NCBI GenBank assembly: GCA_942492795.1
Contig: OW818639.1
Span: 868,001 to 932,000, forward strand
DNA from: RGIG3178 sp942492795
GTDB lineage: Bacteria; Bacillota; Clostridia; Christensenellales; QAND01
Direction of reading: 5' to 3'
DNA length: 64,000 bases
Numbering within the stretch: the first letter of the stretch is position 1; each line of letters starts with the position of its first letter. The translations under genes and the position numbers were made by a program. Positions 36,051-44,737 of this stretch are shown here, in pieces. The notes under the pieces were generated by a model. The model made no database searches, had not been told where the DNA came from, and saw only the letters and a list, made by a program, of their open reading frames with translations.

Positions 36051-39000
36051 ATGAAAAACAGGAAAAAATCGATTGTTACCAGAACACTTGGCTTACTGTT
36101 CAGCTTTGTTTTTGTGTTCACGTTAATGCCAAAGGCCGCCATGGCCGCGGTTCCCCCCCAGGCCAAAATCATGATTACGTTTGATGACGGCTGGAAATCT
36201 GTGTATACAAAGGCATATCCTATACTTCAAAGCCATGGATATCCGGCGACAGCGTATGTCAACAGAGATCTGACCATTTGGGATGCCAACGATGGAAAAG
36301 ATGACTTTATGGATATCACTGAATTGAAGGCATTGTATGCGGCAGGCTGGGATATCTCGAACCACACGACAAACCATTTGGATTTCATTTGGGAAAATGG
36401 TCAGATTGTGGGCAATGTCGGCGATCAAACAGATGCTGTGAGTCTTGATCGTATGTATAGAGTATATAAAGAAAATCAGAACTGGCTTTTAGATACGACA
36501 CAGGGTCCGGGCATCGGCGACAGCGCCTATCATGTTGCCTATCCTTCCGGTTTGTATTCGGACGATTTGATTCGATTGCTCAAAAACATGGGTGTTATGA
36601 CCGGCAGGGCAGCCGAGTCAAAAGAAGATATGGGGATAACCGAGTATTCTGTTGTCTATGAAGACGATCTTTTTGAAATACCCGTTTATTATCTTGAGAG
36701 TAATGACGACCTCACCGATGTTAAAAATGCCATTGCCGCAGGCGGAACAATTGCCATTATGCTCCATAAAGTTCAGGACACCGCAGGTCTTGACGTAACA
36801 ACGACCCAAATCTTTACAAATCTTTGCACCTATATTGCGGCAAATCCCACTGCCAGTGTCATCACGATGAGTCAATGGTACGCCATGCAAAATCCGGCGA
36901 ACCTTCTGGGGACGACGCCCGCTGCGCCAAGTGTAACCGGCAACGACGAGGATAACACAGTAACCGGTTTGAATATGGCCATGGAATACAAACTTGACGA
37001 TGCGACGGGATATTCGCCGTGCTATATTCCGAACCCTGCATATGTTCCTGACATTGAAAATGGCTCGACAGCCACTGCCTTTATTCCCGCTGCGATGGAT
37101 TTATCCGGCAATCATACGTTGTATGTGCGCTATAAGGCGTCCGGTAAGGATCCGGCCGGAGCTGACAAGGTGCTAACCTTCAGCGCAAGCCAACACACCG
37201 TATTTTTTGAGGAGAACGGCGGTACAGCTGTATCCGACCAGACAAATATGAACTACGGCGCGCCGGTATCCGATCCGGGCGCTTCGACGAAGACCGGATA
37301 CACGCTCAATGGCTGGTATACGGACAACGGGACGTTCCTCCATAAATGGGACTTCGCGACGGACACGATGCCGGAAACCGACCTGACACTGAATGCGAAA
37401 TGGGTATACACGGTGACGTTCGACAGCCAGGGCGGCAGCCCAGTGGCAAGCGCACAGGCAGATCCCGGCGCAACGATTGTCAAACCGGCGGATCCGACAA
37501 AAGAAGGCTTTACGTTTGCCGGATGGTACAAAGAAGCTGCTTTGAACAACGCGTGGGATTTTGCCTCCGATACGGTCACAATGCACACTACGCTGTATTC
37601 GAAATGGGCATATTCGGTAGCGTTCGATAGCCAGGGCGGCAGCCCGGTGGCGAGTGTGCTGGCGACTCCCGGCACGACGATTGCCAAGCCGGCGGATCCG
37701 ACAAAAGAAGGTTATACATTTGCCGGATGGCACAAAGAAGCTACTTTTGATAACGTGTGGGAGTTTGCTGCCAATGCGGTAACAGCGAACAATACAACGC
37801 TGTTTGCCAAGTGGACAGCCAGGACATATACGGTTTTGTTTGACACATGGGGCGCCGATCAGCCGAATTTCTCCGTACAGGCAGACTTTGGCACAAAGCT
37901 GACCGTACCGGCGGATCCGACAAAACCGGGATATACGTTTGCCGGATGGTACAAGGAATGGAACAATATTAACCTGTGGGATTTTGCTGCCGATACGGTA
38001 GCAATGGATACAAATCTGTATGCGAAATGGGCCTATAAAGTAACGTTTGACAGCCAGGGCGGCAGCCCGGTGGCGAGTGTACTGGCGGATCCCGGCACGA
38101 AGATTGCCAAACCGGCGGATCCGACAAAAGAAGGTTATACGTTTGCCGGATGGTACAAAGAAGCTACTTTTGAAAACGCGTGGGATTTTGCCGTCAATAC
38201 GGTTATAGCGAACAATACAATGCTGTACGCAAAGTGGACTGCAAATACCTATACGGTCGCATATGACGCAAACGGCGGAAGCGGAACCACGGAGCCGAGC
38301 AGCCATACATACGGCGCGGCGAAAGCCCTTACCGCCAACGGGTTTGCCAAAACGGGCTATACGTTTGCCGGTTGGAACACAAACGCCGAAGGCACCGGTA
38401 CGGACTATGCCAACCTGGCAGAAGTTACCAACCTGACCGGAACGAACGGCGCTACGGTAACGCTGTATGTTAAGTGGACGGCGAACGCCTATACGGTTGC
38501 GTACGACGCAAACGGCGGCACCGGAACCACGGAGCCGAGCGCCCATACATACGACGCGGCAAAAGTATTGACTGCCAACGGATTCGTCAAAACCGGCTAT
38601 TCGTTTGCGGGCTGGAACACAATGGCAAACGGAAGCGGTACAATCTATGCCGATCTGGCAAGCGTGACGAACCTGACAGCCGACAACGGCGCTACGGTCA
38701 CGTTCTTCGCGCAGTGGACGGCGAACGCCTATACGGTCGTGTATGACAGCAACGGTGGATTAGGAACAATGGATTCCAGCGCCCATGTATACGATGCGGC
38801 AAAGGTTTTGACCGCCAACGGATTCGCCAAGACAGGCTATGCGTTTGAGGGCTGGAACACAATGGCAGACGGCAGCGGCACAAGCTATGCCGAACTGGCG
38901 AGCGTTACGAACCTGGCAAGCGACAACAACGCTTCGGTCACGCTTTTCGCGCAGTGGACGGCGAATACATACACGGTTGCGTACGACAATAACGGCGGAA

Positions 39001-41171
39001 GCGGATCGATGGTTTCCGGCGTCCATACATACGACGCGGCAAAGGCGTTGACCGCCAACGGTTTCACGAAAACAGGCTACTCGTTTGCGGGCTGGAACAC
39101 AAAGGCAAACGGAAGCGGCACGGGCTATGCCGAACTGGCGAGCGTTACGAACCTGGCATCCGAAAACGGCGCTTCGGTTACACTCTTCGCACAATGGACG
39201 ATCAACCATTATACGGTTGCGTACGACGGCAACGGCGGCAGCGGAGCCATGGAGTCCAGCGCCCATACATACGACGCGGCCAAGACTTTGACCGCCAACG
39301 GATTTGCCAGAACCGGCTATACGTTTGCGGGCTGGAACACAATGGCAAACGGCAGCGGCACAAGCTATGCCGAACTGGCAAGCGTCTTGAACCTGACAAG
39401 CGACAACGTCGTAACAGTCACGCTCTTCGCACAGTGGACGATCAACCATTATACAGTTACGTTCAAAGGCTGGGACGGCGATACTCTTTCGACACAAAGC
39501 GTTCCCTACGGATCGGCGGCAACCGCGCCGGCGCATCCGGATCGCACGGGATATACAGCCGCCGGATGGGATGTTGCTTTTAGCACCATAACGGACAACC
39601 TCACCGTTACGGCGTTGTATTCACCCAACGGTTATACGGTCGCATTCGACGCGCAAGGCGGCAGTGCCGTTGCAGGTACGAGTGCCAATTACAACACAAC
39701 GATCGCAGTTCCGTCTGCACCGACGCGCGATGCGTTCGCGTTCAGCGGATGGTTCAAGGAGCCAGGCTGCATCAACGAATGGAGCTTCTCCGCAGACGTC
39801 GTGACGGGCAATACCACGCTCTTCGCCAGATGGAGCAACATCAGCGCCATCAAAGTTCAATCCAGCAGTTCAAGATACGGATCGGTACTCGGAGTCGGCA
39901 ATTATGCCAATGACCGGACTGCAACCGTAACCGCGCTGCCGAAGAACGGATACTACTTCGTGAAATGGATGAACGGCAGGGCGCTGGCATCGACAGACGC
40001 AGTCTTCACCTTCCCGGCCATAACAAACATGTCATTGAAGGCGTACTTCGCTTCCATTCCAACCCCGAGATTCAAAGTGGCACCCATCGGGTACAGCACG
40101 GTTAAGGTCAGCTGGTCGCTCTTCTATAAAGCTTCGGGATATACAATCACCCGCTCAACATCCAGCAGGGGAATCTATACGCCGATAGCAACAGTCGGAA
40201 GCGACGTGTCAAGCTATATCGACGCGAACGGACTCGTCGCCGGCAAGACCTACTACTACAAGGTGACAACCATCTGCACAGCAGGGGCTACCCAAACGAG
40301 CAGGTCGTCTTCCGCCAGATCCGTCAGGCCGAATTGGCCGACGGTGTCGCTCAGGGCAAGCCTGATCAACTACCACACCGCGAACCTCAGCTGGAAAACC
40401 ATTGCCGAGGCGGACGGATACAAAGTACTTCGCAGCACATCCTACAGGGGCATTTATACCGTAATAGCGGACGTTGCGGCGCCAACGCTTGCCTATCAGG
40501 ATGCCGGGCTGGAATACGGGCACACCTACTACTACAAAGTGCTTCCGTACGATACGGTGGGAGCTGACACAATAGAGGGAACACCCAGCAGCGCCAGATA
40601 CGTCAGGCCGAGTTGGCCGACGGTGTCGCTTAGGGCGAGCGTGATCAACTACCACACCGCGAACCTCAGCTGGAAAACCATTGCCGGGGCGGACGGATAC
40701 AAAGTACTTCGCAGCACATCCTACAGGGGTGCGTATATCGAAATAGCGGACGTTGCGGCGCCGACGCTTGCCTATCAGGATCCCGGGCTGGAATACGGAC
40801 GCACCTACTACTACAAAGTGCTTCCGTACGATGTGGTGGGAGCTGATAAAATAACGGGATCGCTCAGCAGCGCCAGATACGTCAGGGCGAGTTGGCCGAC
40901 GATGAGGCTTCAGGCAACAGCCACTGCCGGCAGCATCGGGTTAAGCTGGAACACCATCGTTAATGCCGACGGGTACGAAGTGGAACGCAGCCTCTCCGCA
41001 AGAAGCGGCTATGCGGTTATCGCAGATGTCACAGCGCTCACTTGCGCGGACAGCGCCGGATTGACACCCGGGACCAGGTACTACTACAAAGTACGTCCTT
41101 ATGACATGGTCAACGGGGTCAAGGTATACGGGCCGTACTGCAGCTACAAATACGCCACATTCATCCTGTAA
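36051..41171 (+). CDS. Giant secreted deacetylase with 12 InlB-type repeats and four FN3 modules
   Basis: A 1706-residue secreted protein. Signal peptide (1-33), CE4 polysaccharide deacetylase domain (about 38-290) with TFDDGW and SNHTTNH, a linker domain, then 12 Listeria-Bacteroides (Flg_new/InlB B-type) repeats (about 380-1265), each with a YTVxFDxxGG start and FAGW centre; five consecutive ones are 80-residue near-copies. One divergent beta repeat and four FN3-like modules complete the protein. No sortase motif or SLH domain is seen. Probably an extracellular matrix enzyme or adhesin tied to Pel. The ATG at 36051 follows GAGGAGTGGAG; upstream in-frame ATGs lie in the regulatory region. 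Confidence 0.85.
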   Translation: MKNRKKSIVTRTLGLLFSFVFVFTLMPKAAMAAVPPQAKIMITFDDGWKSVYTKAYPILQSHGYPATAYVNRDLTIWDANDGKDDFMDITELKALYAAGWDISNHTTNHLDFIWENGQIVGNVGDQTDAVSLDRMYRVYKENQNWLLDTTQGPGIGDSAYHVAYPSGLYSDDLIRLLKNMGVMTGRAAESKEDMGITEYSVVYEDDLFEIPVYYLESNDDLTDVKNAIAAGGTIAIMLHKVQDTAGLDVTTTQIFTNLCTYIAANPTASVITMSQWYAMQNPANLLGTTPAAPSVTGNDEDNTVTGLNMAMEYKLDDATGYSPCYIPNPAYVPDIENGSTATAFIPAAMDLSGNHTLYVRYKASGKDPAGADKVLTFSASQHTVFFEENGGTAVSDQTNMNYGAPVSDPGASTKTGYTLNGWYTDNGTFLHKWDFATDTMPETDLTLNAKWVYTVTFDSQGGSPVASAQADPGATIVKPADPTKEGFTFAGWYKEAALNNAWDFASDTVTMHTTLYSKWAYSVAFDSQGGSPVASVLATPGTTIAKPADPTKEGYTFAGWHKEATFDNVWEFAANAVTANNTTLFAKWTARTYTVLFDTWGADQPNFSVQADFGTKLTVPADPTKPGYTFAGWYKEWNNINLWDFAADTVAMDTNLYAKWAYKVTFDSQGGSPVASVLADPGTKIAKPADPTKEGYTFAGWYKEATFENAWDFAVNTVIANNTMLYAKWTANTYTVAYDANGGSGTTEPSSHTYGAAKALTANGFAKTGYTFAGWNTNAEGTGTDYANLAEVTNLTGTNGATVTLYVKWTANAYTVAYDANGGTGTTEPSAHTYDAAKVLTANGFVKTGYSFAGWNTMANGSGTIYADLASVTNLTADNGATVTFFAQWTANAYTVVYDSNGGLGTMDSSAHVYDAAKVLTANGFAKTGYAFEGWNTMADGSGTSYAELASVTNLASDNNASVTLFAQWTANTYTVAYDNNGGSGSMVSGVHTYDAAKALTANGFTKTGYSFAGWNTKANGSGTGYAELASVTNLASENGASVTLFAQWTINHYTVAYDGNGGSGAMESSAHTYDAAKTLTANGFARTGYTFAGWNTMANGSGTSYAELASVLNLTSDNVVTVTLFAQWTINHYTVTFKGWDGDTLSTQSVPYGSAATAPAHPDRTGYTAAGWDVAFSTITDNLTVTALYSPNGYTVAFDAQGGSAVAGTSANYNTTIAVPSAPTRDAFAFSGWFKEPGCINEWSFSADVVTGNTTLFARWSNISAIKVQSSSSRYGSVLGVGNYANDRTATVTALPKNGYYFVKWMNGRALASTDAVFTFPAITNMSLKAYFASIPTPRFKVAPIGYSTVKVSWSLFYKASGYTITRSTSSRGIYTPIATVGSDVSSYIDANGLVAGKTYYYKVTTICTAGATQTSRSSSARSVRPNWPTVSLRASLINYHTANLSWKTIAEADGYKVLRSTSYRGIYTVIADVAAPTLAYQDAGLEYGHTYYYKVLPYDTVGADTIEGTPSSARYVRPSWPTVSLRASVINYHTANLSWKTIAGADGYKVLRSTSYRGAYIEIADVAAPTLAYQDPGLEYGRTYYYKVLPYDVVGADKITGSLSSARYVRASWPTMRLQATATAGSIGLSWNTIVNADGYEVERSLSARSGYAVIADVTALTCADSAGLTPGTRYYYKVRPYDMVNGVKVYGPYCSYKYATFIL
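38250..39449 (+). repeat. Five tandem 240-bp repeats inside the giant gene
   Basis: Repeat units begin at 38250, 38490, 38730, 38970 and 39210, each 240 bp (80 codons), encoding InlB-type repeats with GYTFAGWNT and LFAQWT. The even length suggests recent expansion by recombination or slippage. Confidence 0.85.
40322..40880 (+). repeat. Two tandem 279-bp FN3-coding repeats
   Basis: Two near-identical 279-bp units start at 40322 and 40601 (both with TGGCCGACGGTGTCGCT) and encode FN3-like modules of 93 residues. Weaker relatives lie on both sides. Confidence 0.8.
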
Positions 41172-41264
41172 TTCCGAACGAACCGGTCTGTCCAACCGGT
41201 GGGACGGGGATGACCAAAATCCAAGTACAAACGTTGCGCGGTATTGCTAAAAGACGATCAAAGT

Positions 41265-41299
41265 ACTTGCAGCCATCAGCAGACGCTATGGCTGCAAGT
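41265..41299 (+). terminator. Strong hairpin after the giant gene
   Basis: A 12-bp perfect stem ACTTGCAGCCAT / ATGGCTGCAAGT; there is only a weak T-tract, so it may act as a terminator or processing hairpin. Confidence 0.55.
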
Positions 41300-41557
41300 T
41301 GCTATCCGGTTCTGTCTGTGGGAATACCGGGGATATTCTTCCGACCATCCGTCATACAGTCGGACCAAAGCAGCTTGTTGGGAATTGAACGACAGAAACA
41401 GCATTGATGGCATATAAAATATTACATGTTTGTCATCAAAATGATTTGCAAACGTACCAAAATACGGATGTGACTGCTTTAACAGCAAGATTTCATCCAC
41501 GTAACACTGTTTTTAACGACAATACAAATAATAAATAAATGGACCAATCGCCCAAAA

Positions 41558-41599
41558 AGTAACAAGTATGTAACTATATATGGATATTATTGACAGTAC
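41558..41599 (+). promoter_or_regulatory. GTAAC tandem-repeat promoter module 3 (pel operon)
   Basis: AGTAACAAGTATGTAAC with GTAAC at 41559 and 41570 (11 bp apart), then ATATTATTG from 41584 (TATTAT as -10-like) and TAC at 41597, all at the spacing of the two modules upstream. It lies 34 bases before the pelD start, so the transcript leader would be short. Confidence 0.6.
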
Positions 41600-41632
41600 C
41601 GACATGGATTCTCGTCGAAAGGAGGAAAGTCA

Positions 41633-43774
41633 GTGAATATATTGCTAGCAGGTGACCTTTGCGAAATCACCGATGAATTTTGCAGTAATTTGAGCGAAGA
41701 CAGCACGGTTGTGTTGACGGGAAAAGAGCCGATAACGGTAAAACAGGATAAAAAGGCAGCAGTATATTCCTTTCTGCCCGGAGATTCCATGTTTGAGAAG
41801 CTATTTCATTCCTACAGTTTTGACACCGTCATTTTTTTTTCGAATCGCGGCAGAGCCGGGGGGAATCATCCTGCCGGATGCACGTTAGAGGATCTGGATA
41901 CTGTTTTGCATCTGTGTGAACAACACAGAATCCCGCAGGTAATTTATGTGTCAAGCAGCGTGGTCTATTCGGACAACCAATATGTCGACGACACGACAAT
42001 CCCAAAACCTGCCGGCACCGTTGGATTGATTCTGTCCTCCGGCGAAAGCCTGTGCAGGTATTACAGACAAAAGCTAGGGCTAAACACGATTGTTTTGCAC
42101 ATTCCCTACCTTTATGGGGAAAGCAATCTCCATTCCTTTGCGGCACGAATGATCATTCAGGCATCACAAAAAAAAGATGTCCTTTTTCCCGGCGCTCCGA
42201 ATCAGTCTTGTGATTTTATCAGGGATGTTGATTTTGCCAATCTTCTGGGCAGAATCATCGAATCCGGCTACGCGCTTTCAGAGGGAACCATAAACGTTGG
42301 CAGCGGCAAACCCATGACATTCAGAACACTGGCAAAATTGCTTTCAAAGAAGTTTCCCGGCTGCAGCATTGTATTTTCGCAGGATGAAAACAGCGTTCCT
42401 GTGCCCGTATACAGTGATATCCCGCGTCAGTATTATGATTGGGTGCCATTGAATCATTTGTTCGACGACTTCTCACAAATCGCGGAGAAAATCATACACC
42501 AAGAACCCAAACAAAAGTCACCATGGGCAATTTTTAAAGAAAAAATCGTCGATAACAAACTGGTGGTCCAGGTTCTGGAAGTTGTGCTGGGCTTTTTTCT
42601 CATGCAGTATTTAAACAGCGTAACAAAAGCGTCGGTACAGTTTCGATTTATTGATGTCAGATTGCTGTATGTCATACTCCTGGGCAGTGTGCACGGCATG
42701 CGCATTGGCATCATGGCGGCTTTGTTTGCATGCGTTTCCAGCATCATCAGCTTTTCAACAGACGGGCTTGGCTGGCAAGTGCTCCTTTATAACGTAAACA
42801 ATTGGCTGCCTTTCCTGCTATACATCATAGCCGGAATCGTTACCGGACATACGAGCGACAAGCATGAAAATGCACGAAAGCTTCAACAAAACCAGATGGA
42901 CTCCATGGAGGAGTATTCCAAATTCTTCTATGAACTTTATGATCAGGCTCAAAAGAATAAGGGGCAGTACAAAGACCAGCTTGTGAGCTATCGAGACAGT
43001 TTCGGCCGCATATACGCAGCCACGCGGAAATTGGACAGCACCGTCTCTGAAAAAGTGTTTATGGAAGCGGTCAATGTTCTGGAGGATATGCTGGACAATC
43101 AAACGATTGCCATCTATACCGTGACGCCGGACAAGATGTTTGGCCGCCTGGCAGTCAGCTCCAGAAGTTTGAGCGAACAGGCGGAAGCCTCTATTCGTCT
43201 TTCCCACTTTAAAAGCATGATGACTCACTTGAAAAAGGACGATGTATGGTTTAACAGGGAAATGCTGGAGGGATATCCGGCCTATTGTGCGCCCGTGTAT
43301 GATCAGGACAGATTGGTTTCGCTGATCATGATCGCCGAAGCTTCTTTTGAGCAGATGACGACCTATTATCTGAACCTTATCAAGGTTCTGTGCGGACTGG
43401 TGCAGGCATCGCTTGTGCGCGCCGCCACGTACAGCCTAGCCATAGAGGAGTCAACTTATTTGCCGGGAACGCGCATACTGAAGAAGGAAAAATTTGCCGA
43501 GATTTATTCCATCCATCTTGGAATGAAGGAGAATCAACTGGCGGATTTTAAGCTTTTGTATGTGGATGAGTCCAAACAGGACCGCATCAAGCTAAGCCGG
43601 CTGATCGACCAGGGTATCCGGAAAAACGATATTTTGGGAGAAGGAAAAGACGGGCACATCTATTTGATCCTACCTCAGGCAAAACAGGAAAAACTCGATC
43701 TTGTGCTCGGGAGGTTAAGAGCATTGGGCGTTCGGTGCAGTCAGGTGGAAACCTCTGAGTCCATCGCCATATAA
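41633..43774 (+). CDS. pelD: PelD: c-di-GMP receptor fused to a degenerate epimerase domain
   Basis: A 713-residue inner-membrane protein that should activate Pel synthesis on binding c-di-GMP. Residues 1-290 form an extended SDR/epimerase-like domain in which the glycine-rich NAD motif (LLAGDLCEI) and the YxxxK pair (position occupied by LILSS) are lost. Four or so transmembrane helices (311-405), a coiled coil and a GAF domain (about 465-610) follow. The C-terminal GGDEF-like domain keeps the I-site RKND (663-666), but KDGHI (672-676) replaces GGDEF, so it should bind but not make c-di-GMP. GTG start after AAAGGAGG. First gene of pelDEAFG. Confidence 0.88.
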   Translation: MNILLAGDLCEITDEFCSNLSEDSTVVLTGKEPITVKQDKKAAVYSFLPGDSMFEKLFHSYSFDTVIFFSNRGRAGGNHPAGCTLEDLDTVLHLCEQHRIPQVIYVSSSVVYSDNQYVDDTTIPKPAGTVGLILSSGESLCRYYRQKLGLNTIVLHIPYLYGESNLHSFAARMIIQASQKKDVLFPGAPNQSCDFIRDVDFANLLGRIIESGYALSEGTINVGSGKPMTFRTLAKLLSKKFPGCSIVFSQDENSVPVPVYSDIPRQYYDWVPLNHLFDDFSQIAEKIIHQEPKQKSPWAIFKEKIVDNKLVVQVLEVVLGFFLMQYLNSVTKASVQFRFIDVRLLYVILLGSVHGMRIGIMAALFACVSSIISFSTDGLGWQVLLYNVNNWLPFLLYIIAGIVTGHTSDKHENARKLQQNQMDSMEEYSKFFYELYDQAQKNKGQYKDQLVSYRDSFGRIYAATRKLDSTVSEKVFMEAVNVLEDMLDNQTIAIYTVTPDKMFGRLAVSSRSLSEQAEASIRLSHFKSMMTHLKKDDVWFNREMLEGYPAYCAPVYDQDRLVSLIMIAEASFEQMTTYYLNLIKVLCGLVQASLVRAATYSLAIEESTYLPGTRILKKEKFAEIYSIHLGMKENQLADFKLLYVDESKQDRIKLSRLIDQGIRKNDILGEGKDGHIYLILPQAKQEKLDLVLGRLRALGVRCSQVETSESIAI

Positions 43775-43789
43775 AAGGATGATGATGTC

Positions 43790-44737
43790 TTGATGCGATT
43801 ACTGGTTTGGAGTCTTTTGGCAGTACATATGCTCGCTTGCGTTGTGTACTGCATTTTAATAAGAGAAAAGAAGGTACATTTGACGGGTACAGCGCTCCCC
43901 ATTGTGTTTTTTTTGCCCCTTTTCGGATTTCTAAGCATGCTGCTTGTTGAACGCATTCTCATTGAAAAAAAAGAAACACTTCCAAACCTTGCTCACGATA
44001 CGACAGATGATTTTCAAATCAACCATACAAAAATAGTAGCAAACGAAAAAGAAGAGCCACGGAAAATCATTCCGTTGGAAGAAGCAATTTTGATCAGTGA
44101 TTCTGCTACAAGACGAGCGGTTATGATGGATATTCTTCATAAGGATCCGACGCAATACCTTGATTTGCTGATGGTTGCACGTTTCAATAGCGACACGGAA
44201 GTAACCCACTATGCTACGACGACCATCATGAGGATTCAGCGGGACTTTGAGCTGGCGATTCAGAGGCTTGCTTTGGCATTGAAGGAAGAATCCTGCGATA
44301 CGCAGATGTTGGATCAATATATTGAGATCCTTGATAAATATATCAAAAGCGGTTTGCTTCAAGGGCATCTTCTGCACCAACAGAGATTGAAATACGCCTC
44401 TGCTCTTGAAAGAAAACGGGCTTTATTCCCGCATCGCAAGAAAACATATTTTCAGATAGTCGACAACAGTATCGGCATGGGAGATTTGGCTTATGCGGAG
44501 GAAACGGTCCGGTTCATGCAACGCAAATGGCCATCGGATGAAAACGTCTGGCTCACCGCAATGCGCGTCTGTGTGGAGAGCGGGAACAGAGCAGGCAAAG
44601 CCGATCTGATTGATCTGATGAAGCGCACACCCATTACGTGGACGGCAAACGGAAGAGAACGCATGCTTTTCTGGTGCGGGCCGCAATTTTTCAAATCGAT
44701 CAGGCGCGCCAAAAAAGAGAGTGCTGTAAGCCTATGA
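43790..44737 (+). CDS. pelE: PelE-like membrane protein with TPR-type helices
   Basis: A 315-residue protein with two N-terminal transmembrane helices (about 3-23 and 30-50) and a cytoplasmic helical region resembling tetratricopeptide repeats (about 90-300), the layout of PelE. PelE is thought to hold PelD, PelF and PelG together at the membrane. It follows pelD by 15 bases and overlaps pelA by four (ATGA). Sequence similarity to PelE was judged by architecture and position only. Confidence 0.8.
   Translation: MMRLLVWSLLAVHMLACVVYCILIREKKVHLTGTALPIVFFLPLFGFLSMLLVERILIEKKETLPNLAHDTTDDFQINHTKIVANEKEEPRKIIPLEEAILISDSATRRAVMMDILHKDPTQYLDLLMVARFNSDTEVTHYATTTIMRIQRDFELAIQRLALALKEESCDTQMLDQYIEILDKYIKSGLLQGHLLHQQRLKYASALERKRALFPHRKKTYFQIVDNSIGMGDLAYAEETVRFMQRKWPSDENVWLTAMRVCVESGNRAGKADLIDLMKRTPITWTANGRERMLFWCGPQFFKSIRRAKKESAVSL

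Larger units (their letters stand above)
41172..41632. other. Regulatory region upstream of the pel operon
   Basis: About 461 bases with the terminator-like hairpin at 41265-41299, an AT-rich stretch, and the GTAAC module at 41558-41599 immediately before pelD. No gene or known riboswitch is seen. Confidence 0.5.

Noticed and set aside
37173..38546. Long open frame opposite the giant repeat gene, and similar long frames opposite ypeB (6710-7906) and the gene at 14289 (14427-15857)
   Set aside because: They are antisense shadows produced by codon bias; low-complexity composition and no domain or ribosome binding site.
38250..39449. Regular repeats that could suggest a CRISPR array
   Set aside because: Units of 240 bp are in frame within one protein and encode known beta repeats; there are no spacers.
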